Below, piece by piece: positions 63,629 through 64,000 of a DNA stretch of 64,000 nt. Source of the stretch: Planctomycetota bacterium (lineage in GTDB: Bacteria > Planctomycetota > Phycisphaerae > Phycisphaerales > Phycisphaeraceae); contig CP066225.1 in NCBI GenBank assembly GCA_016350165.1, positions 2,170,001 through 2,234,000 of the forward strand. The letters run 5' to 3'. Made by a program: the position numbers and the translations under genes. Every line of letters starts with the position of its first letter. The first letter of the stretch is position 1. The notes under the pieces were generated by a model. That model was given only the letters and a program-made list of their open reading frames with translations. It searched no databases and had not been told where the DNA came from.

Positions 63629-64000
63629 AACACACACCAATACTCACAAAATTCATTCATACATTTACACACAATTACACGTAGCATCACAAACACGATC
63701 ATAGAATCGCATCAATATAATTGAAACAACCTATCGCTCTATCATTTGAATTTTTGTGATATGCTGATCACCAGACCTTTCTAACCGATGATTAGATTCA
63801 ACAATGATCGTCCAATACATTAAACTTCGCCCCATCTTCTACGCTTAGCAGCCAAGCTCATTCTGTTTGCACAAAATATTTTTCAGATTCTACCTTCAGC
63901 GTTCTCCCTACCTATTGCATCAAATGCCATATTTCAGAATCACACTCTACTCAACCATCAACTGAACCTAACCCCATCGCAACCACATAACTTACAACGC
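63629..64000. other. intergenic region to window edge
   Basis: No supported gene. A 14-codon frame (ATG 63803 to TAG) lacks a ribosome-binding site and family support. C/A-rich sequence towards the edge suggests the next gene lies outside. Confidence 0.4.

Noticed and set aside
63803-63847. 14-codon leader peptide near the right edge
   Set aside because: No ribosome-binding site, attenuator structure or visible downstream gene supports it.

Overview
The window looks like the chromosome of a marine planctomycete of class Phycisphaerae, or a close relative. Four proteins end in a PEP-CTERM sorting signal (a VIPEP motif, a hydrophobic stretch and an Arg-rich tail). Two proteins start with the pilin-like FTLIELLVV segment of the large planctomycete prepilin/H-X9-DG family. 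Several membrane proteins carry the CGYDLRG...CPECG zinc ribbon common in this group. Polysaccharide genes (heparinase-like, GH16) are present, and promoters are bacterial sigma-70 type (TTGAMN, 16-18 bp, TATAMT). Species assignment is inference; there is no rRNA. One tRNA-Gly(UCC) is present.

Layout. 1-744: a gene cut by the left edge. 1103-2875: heparinase II/III-like lyase. 3203-11336: two giant tandem paralogous PEP-CTERM proteins with matching promoters. 11380-11540: a strongly structured non-coding element with its own terminator. 11571-16100: a beta-glucan locus (secreted GH16-CBM6, a divergent LacI regulator with an operator at each promoter, a small PEP-CTERM carbohydrate-binding-like protein and a pilin-like protein). 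16476-25053: one minus-strand operon (SorC regulator, PEP-CTERM propeller-like protein, pilin-like protein, secreted glycerophosphodiesterase, glycerol-1-phosphate dehydrogenase, GlpT-type transporter, secreted EEP phosphatase/nuclease) that reads as a glycerophosphodiester/glycerol-1-phosphate scavenging system. 25225-25612: remains of a tyrosine integrase.

25608-33453 is a compact NAD regulon: pncB-nadE, then nrtR, ADP-ribosylglycohydrolase, pncA, a vault/SPFH-like coiled-coil protein and an ADP-ribose-type NUDIX hydrolase. Both promoters carry a matching TTAGTGT-N7-ACAYTAT dyad, the expected NrtR operator. This set couples NAD synthesis, ADP-ribose recycling and a vault-like scaffold, and is the most interesting system here.

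33543-36095 holds two decaying genes (a radical SAM gene with an in-frame amber codon and a frameshifted methyltransferase). Then come tRNA-Gly, a TetR regulator and a U32 peptidase-family protein. 38953-48910 holds a duplicated two-gene zinc-ribbon membrane cassette flanking an Old Yellow Enzyme gene, plus two further membrane proteins. 48911-50123 is a long, C-rich, nearly G-free intergenic stretch with degenerate repeats. 50124-64000 holds trpB2, a lipoprotein with two sets of triple repeats, a large secreted protein, four tandem GNAT acetyltransferases behind a perfect 9-3-9 dyad, a two-domain glycolate/D-lactate-type dehydrogenase with a His/Cys-rich tail, and a small membrane-anchored protein.
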